DNA from: Hyphomonadaceae bacterium
Lineage (GTDB): Bacteria; Pseudomonadota; Alphaproteobacteria; Caulobacterales; Aquidulcibacteraceae
Length of the DNA stretch: 64,000 nucleotides
Direction: 5' to 3'
NCBI GenBank assembly: GCA_019636095.1
Contig: JAHBYF010000003.1
Location: 372,001-436,000 of the forward strand
Shown: positions 33,461-42,557 of the stretch, in pieces
How positions within the stretch are numbered: the first letter of the stretch is position 1
How the letters are laid out: each line of letters begins with the position of its first letter
The notes under the pieces: model-generated
Databases searched by the model: none
Told to the model about the DNA's origin: nothing
Seen by the model: only the letters and a program-made list of their open reading frames with translations
Made by a program: the position numbers and the translations under genes

Positions 33461-34276
33461 ATGGACACTGCCGTTCGAACTAGCCCGCCAGCCCTCACCT
33501 CCCGCCACTACGGAGCGGTCAATTGGCTGGGTCTGCAGACCCTGGTCTGGCGCGAAATCCGGCGCTTCTTGAAAGTCGGCGCGCAGACAGTCTTTGCGCC
33601 ACTCATTCAGACCCTGCTCTTCATGCTGGTGTTCAGCTTGGTGCGGCAAGGCGATTGGCCGGGCACCTCACGCGCTTACGCCGACGGGCTCGCCGCCGGC
33701 CTCGTTATGATGTCGATCTTGTCGAACGCGTTCCAGAACGCATCGTCGTCGCTCGTCATTGCGAAGGTGCAAGGCAACGCCGTCGACTTTTTGATGCCAC
33801 CGTTGTCAGCGCTCGAACTCACGATCGCCTTCATCGTCGGCGCCGCCGCGCGCGGTTTGCTTGTCGGCCTTGCTTCGCTGATCGCTGTCGCGTGGCTCGC
33901 CAACATCACGCCGGTGAATCTTTTCGCCGTGCTCTACTTCGCGATCGTTGCGTCGGTGATCTTCGGCGCCATCGGTTTGCTCGGTGGCATCTGGGCTGAC
34001 AAGTTCGATCACCTTGCCGCCGTTACCAACTTCATCATCGTGCCGCTGACGTTCCTCTCCGGCACATTCTACTCAACCTCGATCCTGCCCGAACCGATCC
34101 GCACGATCTCGCATTACAATCCAGTGTTCTCGCTTATCGATGGGTTCCGCTACGGCTTCATCGGCCACCACGACGCGCCATTGTGGACCGGCGCGATCAT
34201 CACAGGCGCACTGGCCCTCGTACTCAGCTACGCAAGCTGGGCGATGATCAAGAGCGGGTACCGGTTGCGGAGCTAG
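33461..34276 (+). CDS. ABC-2 type transporter permease
   Basis: A 271-aa membrane protein. ATG 33461 gives MDTAVRTSPPALTSRHYGAVNW. Six hydrophobic segments are seen, including VFAPLIQTLLFMLVFSLV, LELTIAFIVGAAARGLLVGL, LFAVLYFAIVASVIFGAIGL and ITGALALVLSYASWAMI, with the ABC-2 motif FIIVPLTFLSGTFYSTSILP and YNPVFSLIDGFRYGF. This is the YadH/NodJ-type permease. Its ATPase (YadG-like) is not adjacent: the flanking genes are gcrA and an esterase. Exports an unknown compound, possibly a surface glycan or drug. Confidence 0.85.
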   Translation: MDTAVRTSPPALTSRHYGAVNWLGLQTLVWREIRRFLKVGAQTVFAPLIQTLLFMLVFSLVRQGDWPGTSRAYADGLAAGLVMMSILSNAFQNASSSLVIAKVQGNAVDFLMPPLSALELTIAFIVGAAARGLLVGLASLIAVAWLANITPVNLFAVLYFAIVASVIFGAIGLLGGIWADKFDHLAAVTNFIIVPLTFLSGTFYSTSILPEPIRTISHYNPVFSLIDGFRYGFIGHHDAPLWTGAIITGALALVLSYASWAMIKSGYRLRS

Positions 34277-34296
34277 GCGACAACCCGCCAACCCGC

Positions 34297-34333
34297 GTCA
34301 TTCCAGGCGAAGCGAAGCGCGATCTGGAATGAC
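34297..34333. repeat. REP-like inverted repeat between convergent genes
   Basis: GTCATTCCAG (34297-34306) and CTGGAATGAC (34324-34333) form a perfect 10-bp inverted repeat around GCGAAGCGAAGCGCGAT. Elements with GTCATTCC..GCGAAGCG..GGAATGAC are frequent extragenic repeats in alphaproteobacteria. It may act as a bidirectional terminator for the permease and esterase genes. Confidence 0.65.
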
Positions 34334-35344
34334 TTAGCTGGAGAGCGCTCGCGCCAACTTCGGCAAGAACACATCCATCCGATAATCCACATCCATGTGG
34401 TCATCGTCGAATTCATCGTATTCGTGCGGGATGCCTGCGGCCTTCAGCTTCTTGGCGAAACGGCGCATGCCGAAATGGATGCGGAAATTATCGTGGTCGC
34501 CACAATCCATGTAAACGAGCTTTAGCTTGCGCAGATTTTCGCCGAGCGTGTCGAACATCACCACTGGATCGTGCGCCAACCAGTTATTCCAACGCTCCGG
34601 AATGAATTCACCCGTGTGCGGATCGAGCGGCAGCTGCATGCTCAGAAACTTGCTTGGATCAGGGTCGTAAAACGCGCTTTGCGCCCAATCCATCAGCGCC
34701 ACGGATTCCTTGAAGGCCATCTTTGGCTTCGCCGTCACCGCGCGCCACGCCTTCTCGATCGAGTTGTCGTACTTGCGCAGCACGTCGAGATCATCGAGCA
34801 GCGCGGGGATGTACAGAGCATCGAAGCCCATGTCGCCGCTCTGGATCGAGATCGCGTCCCAGACATCGCTGCGCGTCAGCCCGTGATACGCCGCACCGTA
34901 GCCGCCCGACGATTTGCCGAAGACTCCGCGCTTGCCCTTGCCGCCACAGCCGAACTGGCTCTCCACGAACGGCACGATCTCATCGCAGAGATAATCCGCG
35001 TAGCGGCCGGTTCCGGCGCTGTTCAGGTATTGGTTGCCGAAGAGCTTGGTGAAGCAATCGGGCATCGCCACGACTACACGCGGCATGCCCTCATGAACGA
35101 GCCGATCCAGGCGCTCGGGCAAGTTCTCCGAGAACGGCATCCAGTTCGCATGTGCGAGCGCCGAGGACGTGTAGCCCTTCAAGTCCACCAGCAGCGGCAA
35201 ATGCTCCGCCGCGCTCCACCCTGGAGGCGTCCAGACGAAGAGCTCCCGCTCAAACGGATCGCTCAGCGGATTGCCTTGCAAAACGACAGATTGGTGAACC
35301 AGGCGGCGCAGTTCGCCGCGGGGAATGGTGTGGTCTCGTCTCAT
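34334..35344 (-). CDS. Alpha/beta-hydrolase esterase (EsteraseD family)
   Basis: A 336-aa hydrolase. The nucleophile elbow is RGVFGKSSGGYGAAY (Gly-x-Ser-x-Gly, Ser about residue 145). The oxyanion region is LPLLVDLKGYTSS. The C-terminal catalytic His is likely in DEFDDDHMDVDYR, and an acid in VYMDCGDHDNF. This matches the putative esterase (PF00756-type) family that acts on S-formylglutathione, acyl esters or siderophore-type esters. No signal peptide, so cytoplasmic. It is convergent with the ABC-2 permease and divergent from argD. Substrate unknown. Confidence 0.88.
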   Translation of the reverse strand: MRRDHTIPRGELRRLVHQSVVLQGNPLSDPFERELFVWTPPGWSAAEHLPLLVDLKGYTSSALAHANWMPFSENLPERLDRLVHEGMPRVVVAMPDCFTKLFGNQYLNSAGTGRYADYLCDEIVPFVESQFGCGGKGKRGVFGKSSGGYGAAYHGLTRSDVWDAISIQSGDMGFDALYIPALLDDLDVLRKYDNSIEKAWRAVTAKPKMAFKESVALMDWAQSAFYDPDPSKFLSMQLPLDPHTGEFIPERWNNWLAHDPVVMFDTLGENLRKLKLVYMDCGDHDNFRIHFGMRRFAKKLKAAGIPHEYDEFDDDHMDVDYRMDVFLPKLARALSS

Positions 35345-35426
35345 AAAAAGGTGATGATCCCAGCGGCTTGACCTTGCAAGCGGCGCGGCTCAAAACCCCG
35401 CCTTCCCCAAATTTCGAGAACCAAAA

Positions 35427-36623
35427 ATGAGCGCCGCAGAAAGCCATATCCTTCCCGTCTACGCTCCGCCGGAGCAGATCTTCGTGCGCGGCGAAGGCAG
35501 CTGGATCTGGGATGAAAAGGGCGACAAGTACCTCGACTGCATCGCAGGCATCGCCGTCAACGCCTTCGGTCACGCGCCGCCGTTCCTGGTGAAGACGCTC
35601 ACCGAACAAGCCGGCAAACTCTGGCACACTTCGAACATGTTCAAGGTGAAGGGCCAAGAAGACCTCGCCGCGAAGTACACGCGCGACAGCTTCGCCGACG
35701 TCGTGTTCTTCACCAATAGCGGCACAGAAGCGATCGAAGGCGCGATGAAGACCGCGCGCAAATATCACTCCGCCAACGGCGCCCCCGAGCGCATCGACAT
35801 CATCGGCTTCCAAGGCTCCTTCCACGGCCGCTCGTACGGCGCAATCAACGCCAGCGGTAATCCGAACTATCTCGAAGGCTTCGGCCCGCGTCTGCCCGGC
35901 TTTGTTCAAGCGCCGTGGGGCGACCTCGACGCGCTAAAGAAACTGATCGGCCCAACAACAGCCGCGATCATCCTTGAGCCGGTACAAGGCGAAGGCGGCG
36001 TGCGCGCTGCGACTGACGAATTCCTCCGCGGTCTCCGCAAGCTCGCCGACGAGAACGGCTTCCTCATCATCTTCGATGAAGTTCAATGCGGCGCTGGCCG
36101 CACCGGCAAGATGTGGGCGCACGAATGGTCGGGAATGACCCCGGACATCATGGCAGTCGCAAAGGGCGTCGGCGGCGGCTTCCCGATGGGCGCATTCCTC
36201 GCAACCAAGGAAGCGGCCAAAGGCATGGTTCGCGGCGTGCACGGCACAACTTTCGGCGGCAACCCGCTCGCCATGGCCGTCGGCAACGCAGTCTACGATG
36301 AACTCTCGAAGCCAGAATTCCTCGCGCACGTGAACAAGGTCGCGAACCATCTGACGCAAGCGCTCGAAAGCCTGAAGGATCGCCATCCCGATCTCGTCGT
36401 CGCAGTCACCGGCAAAGGCCTGCTGCGCGGCTTGAAGCTCAAGATCGACCCAAAGCCGATCCAAGGCGAAATCCGTGATCAGAAGAAGGTGCTACTCGGC
36501 GTTGCCGGCGACAACGTGCTGCGCCTCGCGCCGCCGCTGAACATCTCAGAAGACGAACTCCGCCAAGCGGTTGATGCCATTGACGCGGTGCTCGCCGCGC
36601 AGACGGCGAAAGCTGGCGCGTGA
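35427..36623 (+). CDS. argD: Acetylornithine aminotransferase
   Basis: A 398-aa PLP enzyme of arginine biosynthesis, converting N-acetylglutamate semialdehyde to N-acetylornithine (and often succinyl-diaminopimelate in lysine synthesis). Landmarks are [70 protein letters not shown], and the PLP-lysine in [16 protein letters not shown]. Length is typical. argF follows with a GTGA overlap (36620-36623). Confidence 0.96.
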   Translation: MSAAESHILPVYAPPEQIFVRGEGSWIWDEKGDKYLDCIAGIAVNAFGHAPPFLVKTLTEQAGKLWHTSNMFKVKGQEDLAAKYTRDSFADVVFFTNSGTEAIEGAMKTARKYHSANGAPERIDIIGFQGSFHGRSYGAINASGNPNYLEGFGPRLPGFVQAPWGDLDALKKLIGPTTAAIILEPVQGEGGVRAATDEFLRGLRKLADENGFLIIFDEVQCGAGRTGKMWAHEWSGMTPDIMAVAKGVGGGFPMGAFLATKEAAKGMVRGVHGTTFGGNPLAMAVGNAVYDELSKPEFLAHVNKVANHLTQALESLKDRHPDLVVAVTGKGLLRGLKLKIDPKPIQGEIRDQKKVLLGVAGDNVLRLAPPLNISEDELRQAVDAIDAVLAAQTAKAGA

Positions 36624-37555
36624 TCGAAAGTCCGCGCCACTTCCTCGACATCAGCGCGCTGAACAAGGATGAAGTGCGCGCGATCCTCGATGAAGCGCAC
36701 GCGCGCAAAGCTGCGCGCATCGATTGGCCAAAGGCTGCGCCCGATGAAGACGCGCCACTCGACGGTTATGCACTGGCGATGATTTTCCAGAAGAACTCGA
36801 CGCGCACGCGCGTCTCGTTCGAAATCGGCATGCACCAGCTTGGCGGCAAGTCGATCGTGTTGAACGCCAACGACACCCAGCTCGGCCGTGGCGAGACTGT
36901 GGAAGATACCGCACGCGTGCTTTCGCGCATGGTCGATGCGGTGATGATCCGTGCCAATAGTCATGACGACGTCGTGAACTTCGCGGCGGCGGCGAGCGTG
37001 CCGGTGATCAATGGCCTCACCGACCTCTCTCACCCGTGCCAGATCTTCGCCGATCTGCAGACGATCGAAGAGCGCATGGGCGATATCAGCGGCAAGACGA
37101 TCGCCTGGCTGGGCGATGGCAACAATGTTTGCACCTCGTTCATGCATGCCGCCGAGAAGTTCGACTTCAAGCTCCGCATCGCGACACCGCCCAATTACGC
37201 GCCGCGCGGGCAAGAACTCGCAGCAGCGAAGGCAGCTGGCGCCGATATTGAAGCGCACAATGATGCGAAGAAAGCGATCGACGGCGCTGACGTCGTCGTC
37301 ACCGACACTTGGGTGTCGATGGGCGATACCGACAAAGATCAGCGCATGGCCGTCTTCCCTCCCTACGCGGTGAACGACGAAATGATGGCGCGCGCCGGCA
37401 AAGACGCAATCTTCCTGCACTGCCTGCCCGCCCACCGCGGCGAGGAAGTCACCGACAGCGTGCTCGACGGCGAACGCTCAGCGGCCTGGGACGAAGCCGA
37501 GAACCGCATCCACGCACAGAAGGCGGTATTGCTCTGGTGCCTGGGCAAGCTCTGA
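36620..37555 (+). CDS. argF: Ornithine carbamoyltransferase
   Basis: A 311-aa enzyme joining ornithine and carbamoyl phosphate to give citrulline. The carbamoyl-phosphate motif is [21 protein letters not shown] (STRTR); further motifs are [29 protein letters not shown] (HPCQ), [13 protein letters not shown] and [14 protein letters not shown] (HCLPA). The GTG start overlaps the argD stop, giving coupled arginine genes. Complete. Confidence 0.97.
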   Translation: MIESPRHFLDISALNKDEVRAILDEAHARKAARIDWPKAAPDEDAPLDGYALAMIFQKNSTRTRVSFEIGMHQLGGKSIVLNANDTQLGRGETVEDTARVLSRMVDAVMIRANSHDDVVNFAAAASVPVINGLTDLSHPCQIFADLQTIEERMGDISGKTIAWLGDGNNVCTSFMHAAEKFDFKLRIATPPNYAPRGQELAAAKAAGADIEAHNDAKKAIDGADVVVTDTWVSMGDTDKDQRMAVFPPYAVNDEMMARAGKDAIFLHCLPAHRGEEVTDSVLDGERSAAWDEAENRIHAQKAVLLWCLGKL

Positions 37556-37595
37556 AGGTCCGCGCCGCATTGCCACATTGCGCCCCCGGCCCCAT

Positions 37596-38504
37596 ATGGC
37601 CCGCTTCATGCCAGCAACAGACGACATCATCGCGCCCTTCAGCCTCGACAATGCGCCCGTGCGCGGCCGCATCGCGCGCATGGCGGAAGGGGCGCTCGAT
37701 CCGATCCTGCATCGTCACGATTACCCGCGTCCGGTCGCGCTATTGCTTGGCGAAGCACTCACGCTCGCCGCACTCATCGGCTCTCTGCTGAAAACAGACG
37801 GCCGCCTCGTCATTCAAGCGCAAGGCCAAGGCCCAGTGTCACTGCTCGTCGCCGAACACCTCGATGGCGGCGTTCGAGGCTATGCGCGGCTCGCTGACGG
37901 CGCAGCCGAGGCGCTCGCCGGCGCGCATCGCAGGCCCCCGGCCGAACTCCTTGGCGCAGGCAATCTCATTCTTACGCTCGACCTCGGCGACAACACGACA
38001 CCTTTCCAAGGCGTCGTCGCTCTTGAAGGCGCTACGCTAGCCGAATGCGCGGAGAACTACTTCCACGTCAGCGAGCAAACAGACACAGGCATCCGCCTCG
38101 CCGTCGGCGAAATCATCAAAGGCGGCAGCCCCTCACAATGGCGCGCTGGCGGCGTGTTGATGCAACGCCTCGCCGGCGACCAAGTGCGCGGCGACACGCA
38201 CGAAGACTGGAACCGCGCTTCGATCCTATTCGGCACAGTGACGGACGAAGAACTCATCGATCCGGCGCTCCCTGCCGATCGCCTGCTCTATCGCCTCTTC
38301 CACGAAGAAGGCGTGCGCATGGGCGAGGCCGAGGACTTGAAGGATCGCTGCACTTGCAGCGTTGATCGGCTTACCAACGTGATGAAGACCTTCCCGAAGG
38401 ACGAGATCGCTGACCTGATCGAACCCGACGGCAAGCTCCACGCCCGCTGTCAGTTCTGCGCGCGCGAGTACCTGATTGATCCAGCCAGGGTCGGCGCAGC
38501 CTAA
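37596..38504 (+). CDS. hslO: Hsp33 redox-regulated chaperone
   Basis: About 302 aa. The N-terminal domain (DDIIAPFSLDNAPVRGRIAR, PLALLLGEALTLAALI-type) and linker precede the C-terminal redox switch CTCSVDRLTNVMKTFP..ARCQFCAREYL, that is CxC and CxxC zinc-binding cysteines. Oxidation of these releases zinc and activates holdase activity in the cytoplasm. Start could also be ATG 37578 or 37608. It is 40 bp after argF and probably in the same transcription unit. Confidence 0.95.
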   Translation: MARFMPATDDIIAPFSLDNAPVRGRIARMAEGALDPILHRHDYPRPVALLLGEALTLAALIGSLLKTDGRLVIQAQGQGPVSLLVAEHLDGGVRGYARLADGAAEALAGAHRRPPAELLGAGNLILTLDLGDNTTPFQGVVALEGATLAECAENYFHVSEQTDTGIRLAVGEIIKGGSPSQWRAGGVLMQRLAGDQVRGDTHEDWNRASILFGTVTDEELIDPALPADRLLYRLFHEEGVRMGEAEDLKDRCTCSVDRLTNVMKTFPKDEIADLIEPDGKLHARCQFCAREYLIDPARVGAA

Positions 38505-39199
38505 GCCGCGTCCACGTCGAGCGCGTAGCCGGCGCTGCGGACGGTGCGGATCGGGTCGCTCTCGACGCCGACCATCAGCGCTTTGCGCAAACGGCCAATG
38601 TGCACGTCAACCGTGCGCGCCTCCACGTAGACGTCCGAACCCCACACAGCATCGAGCAATTGCTCGCGGCTGAACACGCGGCCCGGATGCTGCATCAAGT
38701 GATCGAGGATACGGAATTCCGTCGGCCCCAAATGCACTTCGCGGTCGCCTCGTTTCACGCGGTGCGAGACGCGATCCATCATGATATCGCCGATCACGAT
38801 CTTGTCGTCCGCCAGGCCCGGACGAATGCGGCGCATCACCGCCCGCAAACGCGCCAGCAGTTCGTTCATCGAGAATGGTTTTGTGAGATAGTCGTCGGCG
38901 CCGACATCGAGACCACGAATGCGATCACCTTCCTCGGTGCGTGCTGTCAGCATCACAATCGGGGTATTTCGCGTGTCTTGGCGCGCGCGCAAGCGGCGAC
39001 AAACTTCGATGCCCGGCGCCTTCGGCAACATCCAATCGAGCACAACCAAATCCGGCGCACTCTCGTCGGCTACGACAAGCGCTTCCTCGCCGTCGTTGGC
39101 GACGGAAACGCGGTAGCCTTCCTTCTCAAGATTGTACTTGAGCAAATCGGCAAGCGCCGCCTCATCCTCAACGACCAGAACATGTGTTGCCTTGGCCAT
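38501..39199 (-). CDS. phoB: Phosphate regulon response regulator PhoB
   Basis: A 232-aa OmpR-class regulator of phosphate starvation genes. Receiver: THVLVVEDEAALADLLKYNLE, phospho-Asp in LVVLDWMLPKAPGIE, Lys in DDYLTKPFSMNELLARL. Winged helix: VHLGPTEFRILDHLMQHPGR, VYVEARTVDVHIGRLRKAL. The location 11 bp after phoU, with pstB and phoR upstream, confirms the identity. It overlaps hslO by four bases on the opposite strand. Confidence 0.96.
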   Translation of the reverse strand: MAKATHVLVVEDEAALADLLKYNLEKEGYRVSVANDGEEALVVADESAPDLVVLDWMLPKAPGIEVCRRLRARQDTRNTPIVMLTARTEEGDRIRGLDVGADDYLTKPFSMNELLARLRAVMRRIRPGLADDKIVIGDIMMDRVSHRVKRGDREVHLGPTEFRILDHLMQHPGRVFSREQLLDAVWGSDVYVEARTVDVHIGRLRKALMVGVESDPIRTVRSAGYALDVDAA

Positions 39200-39210
39200 G
39201 GTGGGATTGC

Positions 39211-39897
39211 CTATTCCGCTGCGTCGGCCCGAGGCCGCTGCGCAGTTATTTCCTCACCCGTGACGAGGAAGTGAATGTATTCTGCGATATTGGTGCCGTG
39301 ATCGCCGATACGCTCGAGATTCTTGGCGATGAAGAGTAGGTGCGCGCACGAAGAAATCATGCGCGGATCTTCGATCATGTAGGTGAGCAATTCGCGGAAC
39401 AACGAATTGTAGTGCGCGTCGATGTTATCGTCAGAATTCCAGACGTTGATCGCCGCCTGAACATCCTTGTTTGCGTAAGCGTCCAGCACTTGCTTGAGGT
39501 GAGCGCCGGCTATCTTGCCCATGCGCTCGACACTTCGCGTCAGCTGGATCGGCTCATCCTGGTTCAAGATCAGCGCGCGCTTGGCTATGTTCTTGGCAAG
39601 GTCTCCGACGCGCTCAAGTTCGCCGGCGATCCGCCAGGCCGTCAGCACCACCCTGAGATCGCTCGCAAGGGGCTGTCGCAGCGCGAATAGCTTGATGGCG
39701 CGCTTTTCAATCTCGCGCTGGGCCGCGTCGATCTTTGGGTCGCGCTGAATAACGACTTGAGCGAGTTCGGTGTCGCGGCGCGCGACCGCGGCAAGCGCAT
39801 CGCTCACCGCCGTCTCCGCCAAACCGCCCATGCGCGCCACCTCTTGGGTGATCGCGTCCAGTTCCTCGGAGAATGCCTTGACTGTATGCTCTGCCAT
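39211..39897 (-). CDS. phoU: Phosphate signalling complex protein PhoU
   Basis: A 228-aa PhoU. Start ATG 39897 gives MAEHTVKAFSEELDAITQEV. Two PhoU helical repeats are recognisable (GGLAETAVSDALAAVARRD, REIEKRAIKLFALRQPLASD, LERVGDLAKNIAKRALIL; second copy MGKIAGAHLKQVLDAYANKD, LERIGDHGTNIAEYIHFLV). PhoU links the Pst transporter to PhoR and represses the regulon when phosphate is ample. It sits between pstB and phoB. Confidence 0.95.
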   Translation of the reverse strand: MAEHTVKAFSEELDAITQEVARMGGLAETAVSDALAAVARRDTELAQVVIQRDPKIDAAQREIEKRAIKLFALRQPLASDLRVVLTAWRIAGELERVGDLAKNIAKRALILNQDEPIQLTRSVERMGKIAGAHLKQVLDAYANKDVQAAINVWNSDDNIDAHYNSLFRELLTYMIEDPRMISSCAHLLFIAKNLERIGDHGTNIAEYIHFLVTGEEITAQRPRADAAE

Positions 39898-39962
39898 TGT
39901 CGCCTTGATCCGGCGCGCCATCGCAGGCGCGCTACGTGACTTCTTCCGGGCTGGCACGGCAA

Positions 39963-40817
39963 TCAGCCGAACCGGCCGGTAATATAATCCTGAGTCCGCG
40001 TATCGCGAGGGTTGGTGAAGATTTCCTCGGTCGCACCCGTCTCCACCAGCTTACCCATGTGAAAGAAAGCCGTTTTTTGCGAAACGCGTGCCGCCTGCGC
40101 CATGGAGTGGGTGACGATCACGATGCAATAATTCTCGCGCATTTCATCGATCAGTTCTTCGATCTTTGCGGTGGCGATCGGATCAAGCGCCGAGCATGGC
40201 TCGTCCATAAGAATAATATCGGGATTCACAGCGACGGTGCGGGCAATGACGAGGCGCTGCTGCTGACCACCGGAAAGGCCGGTGCCCGGCTGTGCGAGGC
40301 GATCCTTCACTTCATCCCAGAGGCCCGCGCGCCGCAGAGACTTCTCAACGATCTCGTCCATCTGCGTCTTCGATCGGGCCATGCCATGAATGCGTGGGCC
40401 GTAGGCGACATTGTCGTAGATCGACTTCGGAAACGGGTTCGGCTTTTGAAACACCATGCCCACGCGCGTGCGCAGCACGACCGGGTCGACGGTCTTTGCG
40501 TAAGCGTCCTTGCCTTCGATCTGCAGCGAGCCACTGACGCGGCAATTGTCGATGAGATCGTTCATGCGATTGAAGCAACGCAGAAACGTTGTCTTGCCAC
40601 AGCCTGATGGACCGATGAATGCGGTCACGGCGCGATCAGGGATATCCATGGAGACATCGAACAGCGCTTGCTTGTCGCCATAGTGAACGTTCACATCGCG
40701 CGCAGCGATCTTGATCGCGGCGCCAGCGAGCGAGCCAGCGTTCGCTTTTACCATCGGGGCGGTCATCGCCGGGCTGTTGCTCATGGCGCGTTCGGAGCCC
40801 GCTGCGGAAAATTCCAT
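39963..40817 (-). CDS. pstB: Phosphate ABC transporter ATP-binding protein PstB
   Basis: About 284 aa. Start ATG 40817 has AAGGGG nine bases upstream; an alternative is 40784. Walker [15 protein letters not shown], the Q-loop region [13 protein letters not shown] characteristic of PstB, signature [15 protein letters not shown], Walker [14 protein letters not shown]-loop [10 protein letters not shown]. It energises phosphate uptake by PstCA, but pstC and pstA are not in this block. A candidate PHO box lies upstream. Confidence 0.95.
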   Translation of the reverse strand: MEFSAAGSERAMSNSPAMTAPMVKANAGSLAGAAIKIAARDVNVHYGDKQALFDVSMDIPDRAVTAFIGPSGCGKTTFLRCFNRMNDLIDNCRVSGSLQIEGKDAYAKTVDPVVLRTRVGMVFQKPNPFPKSIYDNVAYGPRIHGMARSKTQMDEIVEKSLRRAGLWDEVKDRLAQPGTGLSGGQQQRLVIARTVAVNPDIILMDEPCSALDPIATAKIEELIDEMRENYCIVIVTHSMAQAARVSQKTAFFHMGKLVETGATEEIFTNPRDTRTQDYITGRFG

Positions 40818-40892
40818 AATATTCGACCCCTTAGCTCTCCGTTCGCACACCGAGTCGGCCCTGGCGCGCAACGCAAAGCGTATCTAAGCGGC

Positions 40893-40914
40893 TTCCATGA
40901 CAGTGATGTGAAAT
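40893..40914 (-). promoter_or_regulatory. Candidate PHO box upstream of pstB
   Basis: On the minus strand the bases ATTTCACATCA-CTGTCATGGAA form two adjacent 11-mers like the PhoB site CTGTCATANAN. The second half matches well (CTGTCAT), the first partly (TTTCACA). It lies in the gap between phoR and pstB, suggesting PhoB-controlled transcription of pstB-phoU-phoB. Confidence 0.5.
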
Positions 40915-40929
40915 CGCCCCCGCGTTTCA

Positions 40930-42267
40930 TCAGCCCTCCTCCGCCAATTCCACATAGGCGGCAAACGCCGAGCCTCGGCCTGGCTCGCTTTCGACCAAGA
41001 AGCCACCCCGGTGGCGATTGATGATGTGCTTGACAATCGCAAGGCCCAGTCCCGTGCCGCCACGCTCGTTGCCCAGTTCGCGCTCAACCCGAAAGAAGCG
41101 TTCACCCAAGCGCGGGAGGAATTGCTTGGAGACGCCGGGACCCGAATCCTCGACCCGAACGTAGGCGTAGGAGCGATTGGCCGCGACAGCCGGCGTCAGC
41201 AGCGCTACGCGCCCCGCGCCCTCCCAGCGGCGGCCTGCCTGCGCCGAAACCTCTTCGCGGTCGCCCGAAGCCGCAACTTCGAGGGTCACGACACCGCCCT
41301 CGGGCGTATACTTCACAGCGTTGTCGACGAGATTTTGCACCACCTGCGCTAACTGGAAGCGCTCTCCGACAACACGCACCGGCTCAGCAGGCGCGTTGAC
41401 ATCGAGCGTAACCTTGCGCTCCTTCAGCACTGGCATCACTGAATCCGCGACTTCGCGCGCGACCGCTGCAATGTCGGCGCGATCAGACGGTGGAACGTGC
41501 TCGTCCAATTCGATCCGCGATAGCGACAAAAGGTCATCAATCAAGCGACGCATGCGGTCAGCTTGCATCTGCATCATCTCAAGAAAGCGATCTCGATCAA
41601 CGGCGTTGTCGCGCGCAGGACCAGAAAGCGTTTCGATCAACAGCGTTAGAGACGCGAGCGGCGTGCGTAGCTCATGGCTCGCATTGGCGAGGAAGTCCGC
41701 ACGCATCCGCTCGGTGCTGATTTTCGCGGTTTGATCGTGAAAAACCAGCATTGCTGCGCGGTCCGAACCCCACGTCACCGGCGCCACGTAGCAGCGCGTG
41801 TGACGGTCTACTTGGGCCGGCATTTCGTATTCGACAGCACGCGTCGCGCCTTCGCGCACGGCGGCATGCACCGCTTCCAACACGTCAGGATGACGCAGGA
41901 TCGACGTCAAGAACTGACCCCGTGTTTCGAAATGCATCTGGCGCCGCGCCGCAGCGTTCGAGCCGACGATGCGGCCTTCGGAATCTACCAGCAACGCAGG
42001 ATCGGGGAGCGCTTCCAGCAGCGGCGCAAGTTCCGCCAATCCAACCAATTCGATTTGATCATCATCGCTTGAGGCGATGACAAACCGGCGGCCTTCGCGC
42101 ATGGCCCAATACGCGGCTGCGGCCGCAAGCAGCATCAAAACCGCCGCCACAGCGCTCGTTGTGAACGCCAATGCCGCCGCAAGCACGCCAAGCGCGGCCG
42201 CAGCCCAGGCGGCGGCCGGGATGCGCTCCAACCGGAGACGTGGCGGCGCGAGGCGGTTGATGGCCAT
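40930..42267 (-). CDS. phoR: Phosphate regulon sensor kinase PhoR
   Basis: A 445-aa kinase. Two membrane helices near the N-terminus (AAAWAAAALGVLAAALAF, AAVLMLLAAAAAYWAM) with almost no periplasmic loop, as in PhoR. Then a PAS-like domain (LEALPDPALLVDSEGRIVGSN), the H box FLANASHELRTPLASLTLL, N box NLVDNAVKYTPEGG, and G boxes EDSGPGVSKQFL and GGTGLGLAIVKHIINRH. It precedes the pstB-phoU-phoB genes on the same strand with a ~110-bp gap. Confidence 0.93.
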   Translation of the reverse strand: MAINRLAPPRLRLERIPAAAWAAAALGVLAAALAFTTSAVAAVLMLLAAAAAYWAMREGRRFVIASSDDDQIELVGLAELAPLLEALPDPALLVDSEGRIVGSNAAARRQMHFETRGQFLTSILRHPDVLEAVHAAVREGATRAVEYEMPAQVDRHTRCYVAPVTWGSDRAAMLVFHDQTAKISTERMRADFLANASHELRTPLASLTLLIETLSGPARDNAVDRDRFLEMMQMQADRMRRLIDDLLSLSRIELDEHVPPSDRADIAAVAREVADSVMPVLKERKVTLDVNAPAEPVRVVGERFQLAQVVQNLVDNAVKYTPEGGVVTLEVAASGDREEVSAQAGRRWEGAGRVALLTPAVAANRSYAYVRVEDSGPGVSKQFLPRLGERFFRVERELGNERGGTGLGLAIVKHIINRHRGGFLVESEPGRGSAFAAYVELAEEG

Positions 42268-42488
42268 TGCCGTCCGGCTTAGGGCCCACCCCTAGAGTCG
42301 CGCAAGGCGAGGTGTCGGCGGTGACGCCGCTCGCGCGTCCTAGTGATGAAATGCCAGCCGAAACCGTCAGTCATCGATGAAATCCGTTGGTTCGTCGTGG
42401 TGAGGGCCTCGGCGCATCCAAAGTCGCCGGCGCCGGCATCCCAACGCTAACGGGAGAGGTGCGCTCTGGCGGTTCTTACCAAAATTCT

Positions 42489-42503
42489 TATCGAATTTCG
42501 ATA
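42489..42503. promoter_or_regulatory. 15-bp palindrome, possible repressor operator
   Basis: TATCGAA-T-TTCGATA is a perfect inverted repeat in the AT-rich leader of the RND efflux operon. TetR-type regulators often bind such sites. It lies just upstream of a possible -35 element TTGACT (42512-42517), with CTAGAG at 42535-42540 after a 17-bp spacer. No regulator gene is adjacent. Confidence 0.45.
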
Positions 42504-42557
42504 CGTTTTTATTGACTTTCGAGAGGCGTCAAGGCTAGAGCGGGTTCGTGAGGGAAA

